Origin: Neolentinus lepideus HHB14362 ss-1
Lineage: Eukaryota > Basidiomycota > Agaricomycetes > Gloeophyllales > Gloeophyllaceae
Assembly (NCBI GenBank): GCA_001632425.1
Contig: KV425554.1
Location: 99,000 to 162,999, forward strand
Reading direction: 5' to 3'
Length of the DNA: 64,000 nucleotides
Position numbers and translations under genes: made by a program. Below are positions 1 through 13,847 of the stretch, in pieces. The notes beneath the pieces are model-generated. The model was given only the letters and a program-made list of their open reading frames with translations, ran no database searches and was not told the origin of the DNA. Positions within the stretch are counted from its first letter, which is position 1. Each line of letters starts with the position of its first letter.

Positions 1-2674
1 AGATGAAACATCGATGTATAAAGCATCCGACAACCCAGTAATTGGCGGGTTATCGAGAGATAGCCAGGACGAAGGGCTTGAGCTCAGCCAGGGGAGCCAT
101 TTGCGAAAGTCCGACAGAAGGTTCGACCTTTCGTGGACGCGTCGGAGGCTATCGGATGAGAATGATGGCGACCGACAAAGGCAGCAATGCCTCGCATTCG
201 TGAAGGTGATGCTTGGATAGTCAATATTTCAATCGGGATCTACAAGTGTCCTAAATCCGGTCATAGATCAGTACTAGTACCTGGACATCGGAAGTCGACT
301 TGCACAACTCGACCTCATCCTGCAGTTCTGATGCTCCATGCGCCCTGTGGTAAATGGTCTTGTCCTCCTGAAGTGACCCACCGCTGACTTAGTGATTTTA
401 GAAAGCCCCTTGAAATACTCTCGCTATTTGGACGATATCATGCAGCATTTGCTTCCGTTGCAGTGATGCATCATGCTAAGAAGCAGACTGAGAAGTCATT
501 TCCATATTTGGCTACCTTGTTCGTCAGAAGAATCCGCATAGCTGGAATTAGGATATTGTCATGATGGCGGTGGACAGAAACGCTGGTGAGCGTACTAACA
601 GCTACGAATCTTTGTAAGTGCATCCTCTCGAGCCAGATGCTTTGACAGTCAGCCCGCGGTCCCCTCAGTTCAGCATGTCCCAGTGCTTTCGTTCTTCCTC
701 AGAGAAGAGCAAAACCACCATTTACCAAGGAAATCAGCTCTCCTGTCGGCGACTGCACGGCTGTCTATTCGATCTCCTGGACGATAATGATGACATGCCG
801 ATAACACGTTTTTTTACGTGTACTGGTAAGAAGAGTAATTGGATTACGGGTGTTTTTTCTTATTGCTTCATGGCGGACCAAATTCCGTAAGCGAAACATG
901 ATAATACCATACTCCTGGACACCGATATGTCATCATCGTATTGTTCTCATGCTTCTAACAGTTCCGGCGGAGCTTCCTGAACGCGTTTTTGATTATGAGA
1001 CTTTGATACGGTCCGAAACGGGAGATCTCATCTTATATCCGTCCGGTTGCCAGTGAGCGTAAGTCACTTCAAATACCGTGAATGTGTCGAATAACTTGAT
1101 ATCAGCTCGCCTCGCCTCCGGAGACATTGCAAAACGTCAAGGAATCACCCCCCGATACCTATGCGGATCAAGTCGGCGACGGTTCCGTCGACATTGGCCA
1201 GGATAACCCATGATGCGAGGCCTGCAAGTCGCACTCGAGGCAGATCCACGCATTGATTATCTGCCACTCGCTCTCCGCCGAGATTGCATTCCCGTGAGAA
1301 GCGTCTGCCTTGATTGTGTAGAGTTGTGCCGCCGTATTCGCCTTTTAGACTCAGTTAACCATGGTTTCATTTCAGTATTTTACCGCCTTACTGGAATCAG
1401 CACACAACACTCCAATACTGTGCCTCGATAATCAGCGATTTCCTCAAACTTCTTATTCAGCGGGGGCTTCCGGGAGACATATTTTCGACACTGCAACATG
1501 CTCCTACTTCTCATCTGAGGATAGCAGCCACTCTTGACACCAGGAACCGCAAGTTTGACTCCGCTGTTTCGGTCCGTGAGATGCCCCGTTGTCCGCAGAG
1601 CAACTACGAAGATGTTCGCCACAGAAAGTCGCCATCTCCAACGTGAAGTCGAAGGACACTCGTGGCCTGCCGGGTACGTGTTACTCCACTGTTGTACGGG
1701 GTGGCTCGGGGTGCTCTGATGTCAGCTATCGCTCTACTTCGGTCGGATTCTTCTTGGGTGGAGATAACGCGCGATGACGGCGATATTGGAGTAGGTCCGT
1801 TAAATGGCAGCGCTCCGGTCTCTAGCTTCGTCGTGGACGGGTCGGACGGTGTGTTCTTGAGTCTTGCAGTGATCTTTCAACGTGCTCGTCTCTATGTCCG
1901 ATACAACTGATATAGCGAGGGTTCTCGAATGGTTCAAGTGGACATACTCCGGGTATCTCCATCAGGAATTGGTGAAATACTATAGTGGAATCCCCCGGAT
2001 GTGTAGTCCTCCGTAGGTCTACATAGGCTCGTATAGGCAGGGATTCCCATATAGGTGGCCATAGGCAAGTGTCTGTTTCCTGATGAGTCCTCGTAGGTGA
2101 TGCCGAACGCATCAAGCGGTGTAAAGACAGTCAGTACAATCCCCTCCGACGATAAACGTAGCATGCTGTACGATTCATCCCAGCCCCGCTGGACAGACCA
2201 TATTTGATCTTTGTCCACTCGACACATAAGAGAAGGATGGAAACATACTTTTCTTGTTGGATGTATATCATACTGGCGCGACGAGTGTTTACTGCCTTAA
2301 CGTCTTATCTGCCACGAATCTTGCGTACTGAAATGTATGGCCTAAGAATACACCGCCAAATAGACGTCCATTGGACTGTTTCAAGAGGCTGTCTGAACGT
2401 GTAGTAGTAATTGGTCTTCGATAGAAGGCAGCGGATAGTTTAATTCGGACCCTTTATGCTCGACGCGTGCATTGTCGTTTCAACTTGCTTGAGTCGGAAT
2501 TGCATCGATGCAAGTTCCGAATGAGTGTTGACTGACTCCGAGAAGAATAATACAGAAGGCAACATAACTATAATTACATCAGGATTTACCAGAGCAGAAA
2601 GACAAACATCTCGCTGACAGCACAACAATGATATAGACCGACTGACCGACAATGCCCCGATTCAAGGGACAGAA
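1..2674. other. Region without a supportable gene
   Basis: Open frames here are short (97 codons at most), overlap one another on both strands and carry no motif I recognise. The least unconvincing is a minus-strand frame at 1934-2227, with a protein-like composition, but no splice-consistent extension was found on either side. The 3' end of the region is the downstream flank of the FAL1 gene. I see no transposase, tRNA or repeat. It may be decayed sequence or part of a divergent gene whose other exons lie outside the window. Confidence 0.5.
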
Positions 2675-4229
<1,555 letters not shown>

Positions 4230-4379
4230 TTTTGTGATTCGGTACAAGTGCAAGTGAAGTGCGAGCAGTAAATCACCGAACGAAAAAGCTGACTAAGCCA
4301 CTGAGTTTCAAATGGCAGGTGTCTTAGTTGAGCTTTTCGTAGTAGCGCGTTTCCTTACTCGTCTAAGACGTCAGTCGTG
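4230..4379. promoter_or_regulatory. Short bidirectional promoter between FAL1 and SF3A3
   Basis: Only 150 bases separate the start codons of two divergent splicing-related genes, FAL1 (-) and SF3A3 (+). Both 5' UTRs and both core promoters must sit in this space. No TATA box or named operator is obvious. Shared regulation is an inference from the arrangement. Confidence 0.6.
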
Positions 4380-6265
4380 ATGGACTCAGTCATTGAAGTA
4401 CAGAGGCAGACTCACGAAGAGATAGAACGGTACGAACGAGCCTTGTACCAGCTACTGTCCAAGCCAAGTCCGAGCCACCAACAGCGATTGCAGACGGAAC
4501 ACAAGACATCCCAAATCCTGGAACGCATCGGCTCTCGGGTCGTCGCTTTGAATGGTGTCTACCAGGACGAAGACACGAGAAATAGCGAGATAGAGTCGTT
4601 ATCTGCCTCTACAAAGCAGGACGATCTCTCTGAGTTCTATTCGCGGTTGGTGAGAATCCAGGAGCACTATGCCAAGTACCCTGACTCCGTCGCAGAGGGA
4701 TTCGAGCAGGAGCTGGCGGCTTTCCTTGAGGAGGGACAGGAAGCCGAAGAAGAGGACGAAGACCAGGAGCAGGAAGATCGTAAGTGGCCGTCTACCTCCG
4801 ATTGTACCGAACCTCACTTGCAGGATACTGCGCCGCATAGCCATTGCCCTGTTGTTCTCGGGAGAGGAGGCGTACGGGAAATACCTTGACCTGTACGCCA
4901 ATCATAACACCTACAACAATATCAAGAACGTCGGCAAGCGACTTGCCTACCTTCAGTATCTGGATGCCCTTATTGCTGCTCAGAACGGACCCATCCACTC
5001 GGACCTACCAAAGGAAGTGCGGTTGTCTAGAGACTATGAGCTGTACGTAATGTATCTACCATACCACCTACCTCTGGCTTACATGCCTCCAAGATATATT
5101 AAGTCTCTGCACGCTTATCTGCTTTCTTTCACGAAACGGACACAACCGCTTGTTGATGTCGATGCAGCGCAGGCAGAAGCTGAGAAGGAGTTCAATCAAA
5201 AATGGGATGATGGAGAGCTATCCGAATGGGAGGAGGTTCGAGCCAAAGTTGCATCAGATGCTAACGGCTCAGAGGGAGGGATCTTTTGTACCGCATGTAG
5301 GTTGCTAGTACGACCCTCACCAGGATAAGAGAATGACGTCTCGTTAGGTCAAAAACATTACGCCAAGCAGACCGTCTACGACGCGCACCTGACTTCCAAG
5401 CGACACACCAAGGCTACGGCCAAACAGGCATCCGCCGAAGCGCCACCACAAAATCCTAACGGTATTCGTTCCGACTCTATGCCACCGCCAACGTCTGTTC
5501 CCCACAAATCGAACGGTGCCAAACATCGATCGGCTGCTCTGCATACCCATCTTGCAACTGCCTTATCACAATCCCTTATACCTGCTCTCAATGATACGAA
5601 ATCCAACGTCGAGCGCAAATTCTCTCTTACTGCTCGGGAACGCGAGCAAGAGCTCATGGAGCAATCCAAGAAGCCCACTCCCCTACCAGCGGCCAAAGGC
5701 GAAGGTGAAGAGGACGAAGAGGAAGAGCGGATCTACAATCCTCTCAAATTACCGCTCGGTTGGGATGGAAAGCCCATACCCTATTGGCTGTACAAGCTTC
5801 ACGGGTTGGGTGTCGAGTATCGATGCGAGATTTGCTCTGATCACGTCTACATGGGAAGGTATGCGTTGAGCATTTGATATCGCACGGTTACTGAGTTCGT
5901 GAGCTGCAGGAAAAATTTCGAGCGGCATTTCCAGGTATGCTCCGAATCATGGGTGGAACACTGAACCTTATACGTCACTTACAGGAATCAAGGCACGCCT
6001 TCGGCATGCGGGCACTTGGGCTCCCGAACACCAAGCATTTTCACGAGATTACTCGGATTGAGGACGCCCTCGCATGTACGTTAATGTACGCTTCGTAAAA
6101 TTGCTCAGGCAGAAGCTGACTTATTGCGCAGTGGCAGAACGATTGAAGCGAGAAGGCCGTCATGAAATATTCGAACAGGAGACTATGGAGGAGCTCGAAG
6201 ATGATGAAGGAAATGTCTACAATCGTAAGACGTACGAAGACCTCAAGAAGCAAGGTCTTATCTAG
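4380..6265 (+). CDS. SF3A3: Splicing factor 3a subunit 3 (SF3a60 / Prp9)
   Basis: Subunit of the U2 snRNP SF3a complex, needed for prespliceosome assembly. The product starts [21 protein letters not shown] (the in-frame GTG three bases upstream is ignored) and follows the family order: N-terminal helical region with SEFYSRL, then [13 protein letters not shown], a first matrin-type C2H2 finger ([23 protein letters not shown], cut by an intron after CTAC), an acidic stretch, [24 protein letters not shown], a second finger around [19 protein letters not shown], and the conserved tail [12 protein letters not shown]. Introns include 4780-4823 and one at about 5053-5104 that joins YEL to [10 protein letters not shown]. 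Full length, about 500 residues, no break seen. It ends only 155 bases from the 3' end of the next, convergent gene. Confidence 0.95.
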
Positions 6266-6420
6266 CGTCGATCCCTCGTATACACGGAAATTGGTGTCTG
6301 TTCGTGGCGGGTTTCATTTCCGTTCCAAGCACATGGACCAGCATCTTGGCTCGCGTCGGTGCACCCTTTGTATTGTGATTGTACAACACATTGTTTACAG
6401 AGCGCCCTAACGCTAAAGTA

Positions 6421-9400
6421 CTATACATCCCCGTTTTGAGTAGATGGTTTACTGTTCCGAGGAGGAGGGGGTGGTGGTTTTCTTCCGGATAATGTAGGTG
6501 CCATGGGTGTCTGCAGTTGAAGTGCTCGGGCATACAGTTCCTCGTCAGATGAAGATGGCGAAGCGGATAGTGGAGAATCCGTCGGGGAATCAAAAGGGTT
6601 TCCGGATTGCCGCGCAGGTGCGATGCTGCTATCGAACGTTGGGAAAACCCCATTAGGGTGATCTGCGGTAATTCAACAGTGAGCATTTCTGGAGAAATAG
6701 ATAGTTCAACGGTAGTTACCAGGGCTGTCCCACCACGCTGTCTCGTCGGAACTAGGCGGAGGAACTGAGAGGACGGATCAAGCTCGTGAACCACCGAGGA
6801 GCGCGAACAGCTTTGCTTACGGTCCATGTTGTCTAGATGGAAAGTTAATGACGCCAACTTTTCATCCAGTTTCTCCCCCGGAGCGGTGGAAGTTACGCTC
6901 TCCAAAAGCATGCGAGAAAGCGCGGCCCGTTTGGTATAGTCGATAATTCGTATCTCGGCCCGGAATACAGCGAACACTGTTGTGCCCTCTAGATTAATCA
7001 CAGTCCAAGAAATTACAGCGAAATCAAACAATACCAGGTCGATGATCCGAGCTGCGCAACTCCGCTCTAGCATACGTTGTAAGGTCTAGTTGATTACCCT
7101 TGTACAGGATACGATCTAGCATGCTGTCAACAACCTATCAGATTCGGTATGTATGGGCTCACCTGTCCAAGCCGGTATGCGCATTTTCTCACTAGAATCA
7201 TAGTTATCGGTTCCCACATCGTACTTGTACGTTGGTCGAAACAAAATGGGACCTTCCTCGAATTCGATGAATGCCGCTTTCGCGTCCATTACCTGTTTGA
7301 GCTGAGCAGCACCGTCAGGTCTGTACAAGCCCCAGGGGTTGGCCACGGTATCATACCTGATCTGCAGCCAACAATGCATCAAGATTATCTGAAAGAGCAA
7401 GAGTTCTAGCGGTCTCATTATCCAGATCTACTCGATAGTTGGTATCTGCGAGCCATATGACATTGCTACAGGCAGTAACGATCAGCTATGACCATTCTAT
7501 TCTAGCGAACAGTCTACTTACTCGTGGCTTTTGATCGTCTTCCCTTTCAAGAACCGTAAATCATTTACGATGGTCCAGTAATCAGCATTACGCTCCTGGA
7601 TATTGCTGTGACCAGCAGCCAGGTGCGCGGTGAGGAAGCAGAAGCTGGTATCATGGTAGTCTAGTCGTATGCCTACTGCTCCTTTATTGCCAGACATGCC
7701 TCGTAGACCGGTCTGAGAACCTTCGTTAGATTCAGCTAAGAACGTTATGACACGGCGTCATACCTTCCGGGTCGTGGCTTCGACATTACGAATGACAGAT
7801 GTCAGCTGGGCCTTTACGAGAAGGATAAGGGCAGTTCCGACTAACTGACAGAATCATCAGCATAGGTATCTCGATGGCCCGTCTTTCGATTAGACCACAC
7901 CTGTTCGCTCCGCAATATCACATATTCCTCCTTCTTGTCTGAGCGCCTGGCAAGCGTGTCAAGAATCTTGGCCTCCCATATCCGCCTGCAAAATTACATC
8001 ACTGGGCGTGTGTCTCGGGAAGGACAGATAACCGGACCTTTTCTCAGGGTCTGTCTGCAAGATTTGTTGCGCGTTAAGCGGGACAATCTCCTGGAATCCT
8101 ATCGCAAAAATATCTGGCCTTGTTCTCAGTTAATATTGAGGTGCCTAGCCGTAGGAAGTAACGTACTCCGGAACATCTGTTGGCAAATTTGAGTCAGGCT
8201 TGACACAGAGGGGTCACTATGACTTACTGCTTCGGGGGAACAGCCAAGGCAGCAACGATTCCGATGACGGAGGCTGTTACAATGAGATGCGCGAACACCA
8301 CTGAAAGAGTTAAATATACTAACTCGTCCGTTCAGATTCCATGTACCAGCAAAAATAGTACAGTGCTTGGTAATAGAATATTCAGAAAGCCTGCCAATTG
8401 TCAGTCTCTTCCTGCAAATCCCGGGAATTCGACTGACCGTTGTTCCAAGACTGCTCGTACGGAATCATGAATAGGGTCGAAGATGGTCACCTGACGCTGA
8501 TCACTGAGATTACCCTAATCGTGAATGAGTTCTTTGTTTGGAGCTGCCGCCAGCCCAACCTACCAGGAACATATCAATCGCGACCTGCTTGTCCTTGTCC
8601 TGGAAATTATTGATATATGCCCGAGAGACACTCTTGGTGGCATCAGAGAGGATACCTGAAGGCCAGTATGAGCGGCAATAGCTAACCAGCTATTAGTATG
8701 ACGAACCGGCCAGCGTTCTCTTTCCACTACGAGTGAAGCTAGTATTCAATGCCCCAGTACCCGCATATATGCGCGACAACGCGTCACCGTTTTCAGCCCA
8801 TAATTCTCTGTGGTACGACCACAGTGATCCAGCACGAGTCCACTCATGCCGAACCAGCGTCAGATATTGCTCCAAGGTCGTCCTAGACAAGATATCCTGG
8901 ACAAAGTTGGTGCGGTCCAGACTGACACGGTGATTAGTCCGGTGGTATGCGCATGGTTTGCGAAACATCGAGACCTACCAGTCCAAGCAGTTAGTCCGAA
9001 AGACACCCTTCTGTTCCGTGATAATCTCATCTGTGGATGAATCACACATGGTAAATCCTAACCGATCTATATTATCGCTAATGCTCTCCAGGCGCCTGTA
9101 GATAGTGTCAATAAATCAAATGACACACCCGTGACAGGTTAATTTCGGTCACCTAAGATCACGAACGATGCTATCGTGTCCACCGGTCCGGACCGCGTTA
9201 TGAAAATCGAAGTGTGTAATATCTACATCGGACCCAAACACACCATGTGCGATTTGCATGTGCCTTGCATATGCAGCCGTGAGGTTCGCTTCGTTTTCCT
9301 TCGTACTCAACAAGTTCACGGCATGGACCGCGGTATATTCCTCCGTTAGCTGAGCAAAGTGTCGTTCAAATGCCGGCTGGGAGGCTTGAGGACGGGTAAT

Positions 9401-10634
9401 CTGAATGCGCTGCCCGAACGTCTGAAAGCCCTGCTGCTCCCAGAACACTGCGTGAAGTATTTGCCGGGAAGGTAAGACGTCGGATATATTGCTGGAGATG
9501 GACACGTACGCGGGATGCTACCTCGGACTTGTACGTAACTGAAGCACTGTTGATCCGTGCTGAATAACGTTTCCGTCTGCAATGCACGCTGCTTAGACCA
9601 TGAACGTTTACAGAACGCGTCGGCTGGCGCACCTCCACGAAATTCGCACAATTTCCGTCGTCATCTACTCCGCGGGTATTAAACCGGGTACCGGCACGTT
9701 TCCACCCTAAACGCGATATCAAAGTAATGGTGGCGATAGTAGGGGACCCATTCGTGGGCGGAGCAGGCAATGCTAGGGTAAAAAGACCGACATATCCTTG
9801 CATAATGAGAACCTGAGGGGATGTGAACATGACAATACCCGATCAGCTCGACTGTCCTTACAATAAACTGACATCTATCGAGGTCAACCCTCTCCTCTTG
9901 GTCCAATCTATCCCGGAAGTCAAGCAAGCTGCGAATGATATATTCATTCCAAACAAATCGCTCGTCGAACGTGTTGATATCCTTCCTAGTTTTATGATCT
10001 CTGGACAGCCGCTGAGACAGGCGGGACGAAATATCCCAGTATGGTTCCAGGGCATAGTAGAACGTGCCAGAGGACAGAATCTTGGTCAGAGGAGCGCAAG
10101 GGTGTTCAAATGCAGCTGCGGATGTATTTTGGTTAATAGCCTCATTTCGTTGCATCATCATAACATCCACAGAGTCTGTGTAGCTTGGACTCGGTAGAGC
10201 ATCGGAGGCTGCGGCCAAGTCATCCCAGGTGGAGGATGTGAGGCTGTAGAAGGACACCTCGTAGATCCTGGCGACAGTCTCGGGAGAAGAGGCAGATGGT
10301 CTCGTGTTGCCTACTTCCGTAGCCGAGGTTATGACAGCCAAGAACATCTCTAGTATACCATGAGGCAATCATCGCGCAGATATGTCAATGAATATTAGTA
10401 CCCACCTTGTGCAACAGATATCAGCCCCAAACATCCCTTGATCACTCGACTGGTGAGTCGAACAGTATTCGAGAAGTCGATGTCATCTTTGTGGAGGAAC
10501 TCGACAATGGCTTGCGAGGTACTACCCTCCGCAGCGCGGAAGACAAGAGCTCTCCGTGGTCGCCCAGATTTCTCTTCTTGTGAGCTGGTGACGAGGTATA
10601 ACGATCGAGGATTCTCGGAAACGTATAGATGCAT
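6421..10634 (-). CDS. Synaptojanin-type polyphosphoinositide phosphatase (SAC + 5-phosphatase)
   Basis: Homologous in layout to yeast Inp51/52/53 and animal synaptojanin, which strip 4- and 5-phosphates from phosphoinositides during endocytosis and cortical actin control. The start [18 protein letters not shown] is the usual SAC N-terminus; in-frame codons upstream are not conserved. The SAC domain shows [27 protein letters not shown] and the catalytic CX5R motif NCLDCLDRTN, which appears only after removing an intron at 8922-8978 that splits a Cys codon. The 5-phosphatase domain shows [62 protein letters not shown] and SSDHRP. The C-terminus is proline-rich ([11 protein letters not shown]), a likely SH3 ligand as in the animal proteins. 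More than ten short introns; no lesion seen. Which yeast paralogue it matches best cannot be decided by eye. Confidence 0.92.
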
Positions 10635-11022
10635 CCTGATCGCTGACGTGAAATCAAGCAAGCTGCACGATTTCTTCAATCGTCGAGTGTGGCTGAAGGC
10701 CTTCTTCGAACACCAGTGCAATCCGCAGAGCCCCTTGCAAATTAAATCCTGTTGTAAAGATGCGAGATGACGATGGCAAGCAGAAGGAGGTAGACAAGCA
10801 CAAGAGCACCTTTCTGATCAAGTCATGAAGCTTTGAAGTGGCAGTCGACTTGAAACCTTCGTACGACGCTTCCTGTCCGAACGACCCGCTTCGCGTCTTC
10901 CACACGTGGGGCGACAATTATAAGATCGATCTGGCGGTCACTTCCGGTGTCAGCACTAGTACTTAAGCTTCAGTCTTTATGTGAGTATATACTACTGAAT
11001 AGTCCTATTTCACAGTACAATG
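10635..11022. other. Intergenic stretch upstream of the phosphatase gene
   Basis: This 388-base gap is the 5' flank of the synaptojanin gene and the 3' flank of SVP26. The phosphatase reading frame stays open for about 29 codons above the chosen Met (to 10721), and a separate minus-strand open frame covers 10654-10917. Neither extension resembles the family. An upstream ORF or 5' UTR is the likeliest reading. Confidence 0.4.
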
Positions 11023-12184
11023 CTATCTATCTCTGGCATCAAAACCGTCATGATTTGATGTGCTAACCACTCTGCGCAAACCTATGCCATCTGTCGTTGC
11101 CGATCTCGTGGACGTCGTGCTCCTTCGAGGTGGAGGATTCAATGAGAATGGGGGCGGCTTGCCATCGCCCCGTGGACTTCGAGGAGGCTCACTAGATACT
11201 CTTGGTGACAGCATCGGCGAGGGAAGACCGTTGAAGGAAAGCCCTGGTGACACCGGAGGCACACCAGGGGCAGGTCCTGGGGACCGCGGCGCTATGATAC
11301 CTTCGGTCTCTCGTCTGCGTGGTCTGAGCCGAAGGCTAGGTATCGAATTAACAGGGAATATTTCGAGAAGTGATTTGAACAGAGACGATCGAGGTCGCGT
11401 CGTGGTAGGTTTCGAGGGACTCGTCGGTGTACCAGGGTCCCCTAAAACGAGATACGGTCGATAGACTGGTACATTAGGACTTGTATCACTCACCGGTAAT
11501 TGTGGGCAAAGCGTTATCATTCGCGCTTAAACTCAGGAATAAGAAGAGCGGAGCAAGCCATACACAGATGCCAAAGAATGTCGCTATATCAGCAAAACCG
11601 TGGACTGGCAGTGGAGAAGACCCAGAGTAGCCACGATACGGTCTACGCGCCATTTGGCGAGCTTCGTTGGTTATGCGAGCGAAGTAGAAGAACCAGAGGA
11701 AGTGGTCGACCACCACTAGTACACATGAGGAGATGAATGAGAGAGAGACAAGCGAGATAAAAGGCCAAGACGCCGAGAAATTTTGGAGATAAACAAAGTG
11801 ACAGGCCACGGAGAAAAGAGTTTGCAGCAAGGGCAAAGAGTCGGAAAAGTAGAGGAGGATGTGCAACGCAATAATCACCTGGAACGACGCGTTAATTTCA
11901 GCATACCCATCCATAACCCGGAGACTACTCACATAGGTACCCCTTTGACCAATGATTTTGGCAGTCTTTGAGTGTTCTTCTATAACCTCTGAGATCCATA
12001 GTAGCCCGCTAGCTAGGCCATGGAATAAGCTGGGTGGCGATCCCTATGAAGATCAGACATACCTAAGGAGAGGACAACAAATACAAAAGCACCTAAGGCA
12101 GCTCCATAGCTGGCAACGATTCAGCACGTATAGTGGCTACGTTGAAAACAAGGATACACACCTAAGGAGGTGTAACAATGACAT
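11023..12184 (-). CDS. SVP26: SVP26/ERV26 (TEX261) family ER-Golgi cargo adaptor
   Basis: Multi-pass membrane protein; in yeast Svp26 recruits type II glycosyltransferases and phosphatases into COPII vesicles. The first exon is 23 bases (MSLLHLL plus two bases). Introns then join it to SYGAALGAFVFVVLSLA, SGLLWISEVIEEHSKTAKIIGQRGTY, and the most conserved part VIIALHILLYFSDSLPLLQ, SCVLVVVDHFLWFFYFARI and FFGICVWLAPLFLFLSLSA-NDNALPT. A last intron (about 52 nt) leads to a basic, Ser/Pro-rich cytosolic tail of about 140 residues (SPRSPGPAPG, PPRSPRGDGK) that yeast and animal members lack; many basidiomycete membrane proteins carry such tails. Four or so hydrophobic helices are visible. Head to head with DID2. 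Confidence 0.9.
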
Positions 12185-12365
12185 ACGGGGTCACTGTAGG
12201 ACTCTTAGAAGGGTACTTCGAGGACGTGGCGGGGATAATTGGACGCGATACTGCCACGTGATCAAGACCTTGGGAACCCATGTATATCGTAACGAGACGC
12301 CACCACTGCGATCGCACCTAACAATCACTACTGCAACTTCACTGTTACACTTTGCGCCAAGCAGA
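12185..12365. promoter_or_regulatory. Short bidirectional promoter between SVP26 and DID2
   Basis: Divergent start codons lie 181 bases apart, so both genes share this upstream region. The genes act at different steps of membrane traffic (ER export; multivesicular body formation). No specific binding site was recognised. Confidence 0.55.
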
Positions 12366-13184
12366 ATGAGCAATCTTGAGAGTAAGGTCAATATATCTTA
12401 TGCTGTTAATCATCACTTATCCCTGTATCACAGAGACCCTATTCCAGCTCAAGGTATGCCTGGATTGCGGCGTAGGAGGCTAAGCTGATCATTCTGTCTT
12501 CAAGTTTACGGCCAAGACGCTAAATCGTCAAGCCAAGAATGCACAGAAGGACGAGAACAAAGAGAAATTGCGACTGAAGAAGGTACGTCTGTCTACCAGC
12601 GTTGTAGGCGTGCACTAACTTCAACCTCGATTGCAGGCACTTCAGCAGGGTAACAACGACGGCGCGCGAATATACGCTTCAAATGCTATCCGAAAGAAGA
12701 GCGAATCTTTGAACCTTCTTAGACTTGCCAGTCGGATAGACGCTGTCGCCAGCAGAGTAGAGACGGCTGTGACCATGCGCCAGGTGACAGGGAACATGAC
12801 GTCTGTGGTCCGAGGCATGGACAAAGCCATGGAATCTATGAACCTCGAACGAGTGCGCGCCGTCCATGCTTTCATCGCATGTCTATTGCTGAGCTACCTG
12901 CGTAGATCTCCTTGATCATGGACAAGTTCGAGACACAATTCTCTGACCTCGACGTCCAAACCGCGTACATGGAAGACGCTATGGGATCCACAACAGCGGT
13001 TTCGACGCCACAAGACCAGGTAGATCAGCTCATCCTACAGACCGCCGACGAAGCCAAGATCGAGCTGCAGCACGACTTGGCGGCTAAGGATGTGCCAGCC
13101 CTTCCAGATCTTGCACCGAAAGACAAGGTGATGGAGGAAGACGCACGGCTGGCGGAGAGGTTGAGGGCATTGCGGCCTGCATGA
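12366..13184 (+). CDS. DID2: ESCRT-III-associated protein DID2/Vps46 (CHMP1)
   Basis: Late-acting ESCRT-III subunit; the family recruits and stimulates the Vps4 ATPase and binds Ist1 and Vta1 during multivesicular body formation. Translation begins MSNLESK on a 21-nt exon (12366-12386), continues on an 18-nt exon TLFQLK (12436-12453) and then [21 protein letters not shown]. The helical core matches CHMP1: [51 protein letters not shown], then after an intron [19 protein letters not shown]. The C-terminal [13 protein letters not shown] is the MIM1 motif that binds the MIT domain of Vps4. About 200 residues, normal for the family. An alternative acceptor two bases upstream of the 18-nt exon would give a non-conserved frame. 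Confidence 0.93.
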
Positions 13185-13847
13185 AGCTCGGAATTCTAGA
13201 ACAAGGACGCAGAATCATACCTTGTATATCATACCTGTACTTCTAGTTTATTTTCTGGATCAGTTCATTACTTCGTATCCCTTCGCCGCCAGATGTGTTC
13301 CGGACCAGCAACGGCGCGTACAATAACATTCCATCCTCCTCCGGTAACACAATACAAATAATCTACTGAAACACTTATAGAGCAGCCCTTGAGGCAGTGA
13401 TACACTAATGAAGCATCATCCAGGAACGCAGTAGCGGCGATTCAGACCAACAGAAGTGAAGTTGAAGTTGAATAGGAGGCGTTGCGCCAAGAATTAAGAT
13501 TAAATGCGGCAATGTGATGTATGAATGTGACGACGAAGATGACGCATAAACGGAGATGAAATGCGAATGCAAGTACACATGCAGATTGCAACCCAAAAGC
13601 ACATACAGAACAGACGCAGGAGCAACAGATACAAATAAACAAAGCAATGGGACAGATTTAACGCGTAAACACAGGGCGGGCGGGGTTCGAGCAGGACAGG
13701 ACCGTCGGCCAAGGGAACTTTTTGACAAGACAGTGCAGAAGTGCGGCGAGCCAGCCAGCCACGCACAAACGAGGCGTACATGGGCGTCATACATCGGAGA
13801 GAACCGCAGCAACCCGGAAGCGATAACACCGGGGCACACCAGCATAG
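13185..13847. other. Convergent 3' intergenic region
   Basis: 663 bases between the stop codons of DID2 (+) and the disordered-protein gene (-). Open frames on both strands (for example 13405-13845 minus) show no recognisable motif or exon structure. Likely 3' UTRs and terminators of the two genes; no clear repeat seen. Confidence 0.5.

Noticed and set aside
1934..2227. Minus-strand 97-codon frame as a gene
   Set aside because: Protein-like composition only; no family motif and no supported exon on either side, so not listed as a gene.
8922..8978. SAC phosphatase reading frame breaks at the catalytic motif (CLDW), suggesting an inactive enzyme
   Set aside because: A standard 57-nt intron splits the Cys codon; once removed, NCLDCLDRTN is complete.
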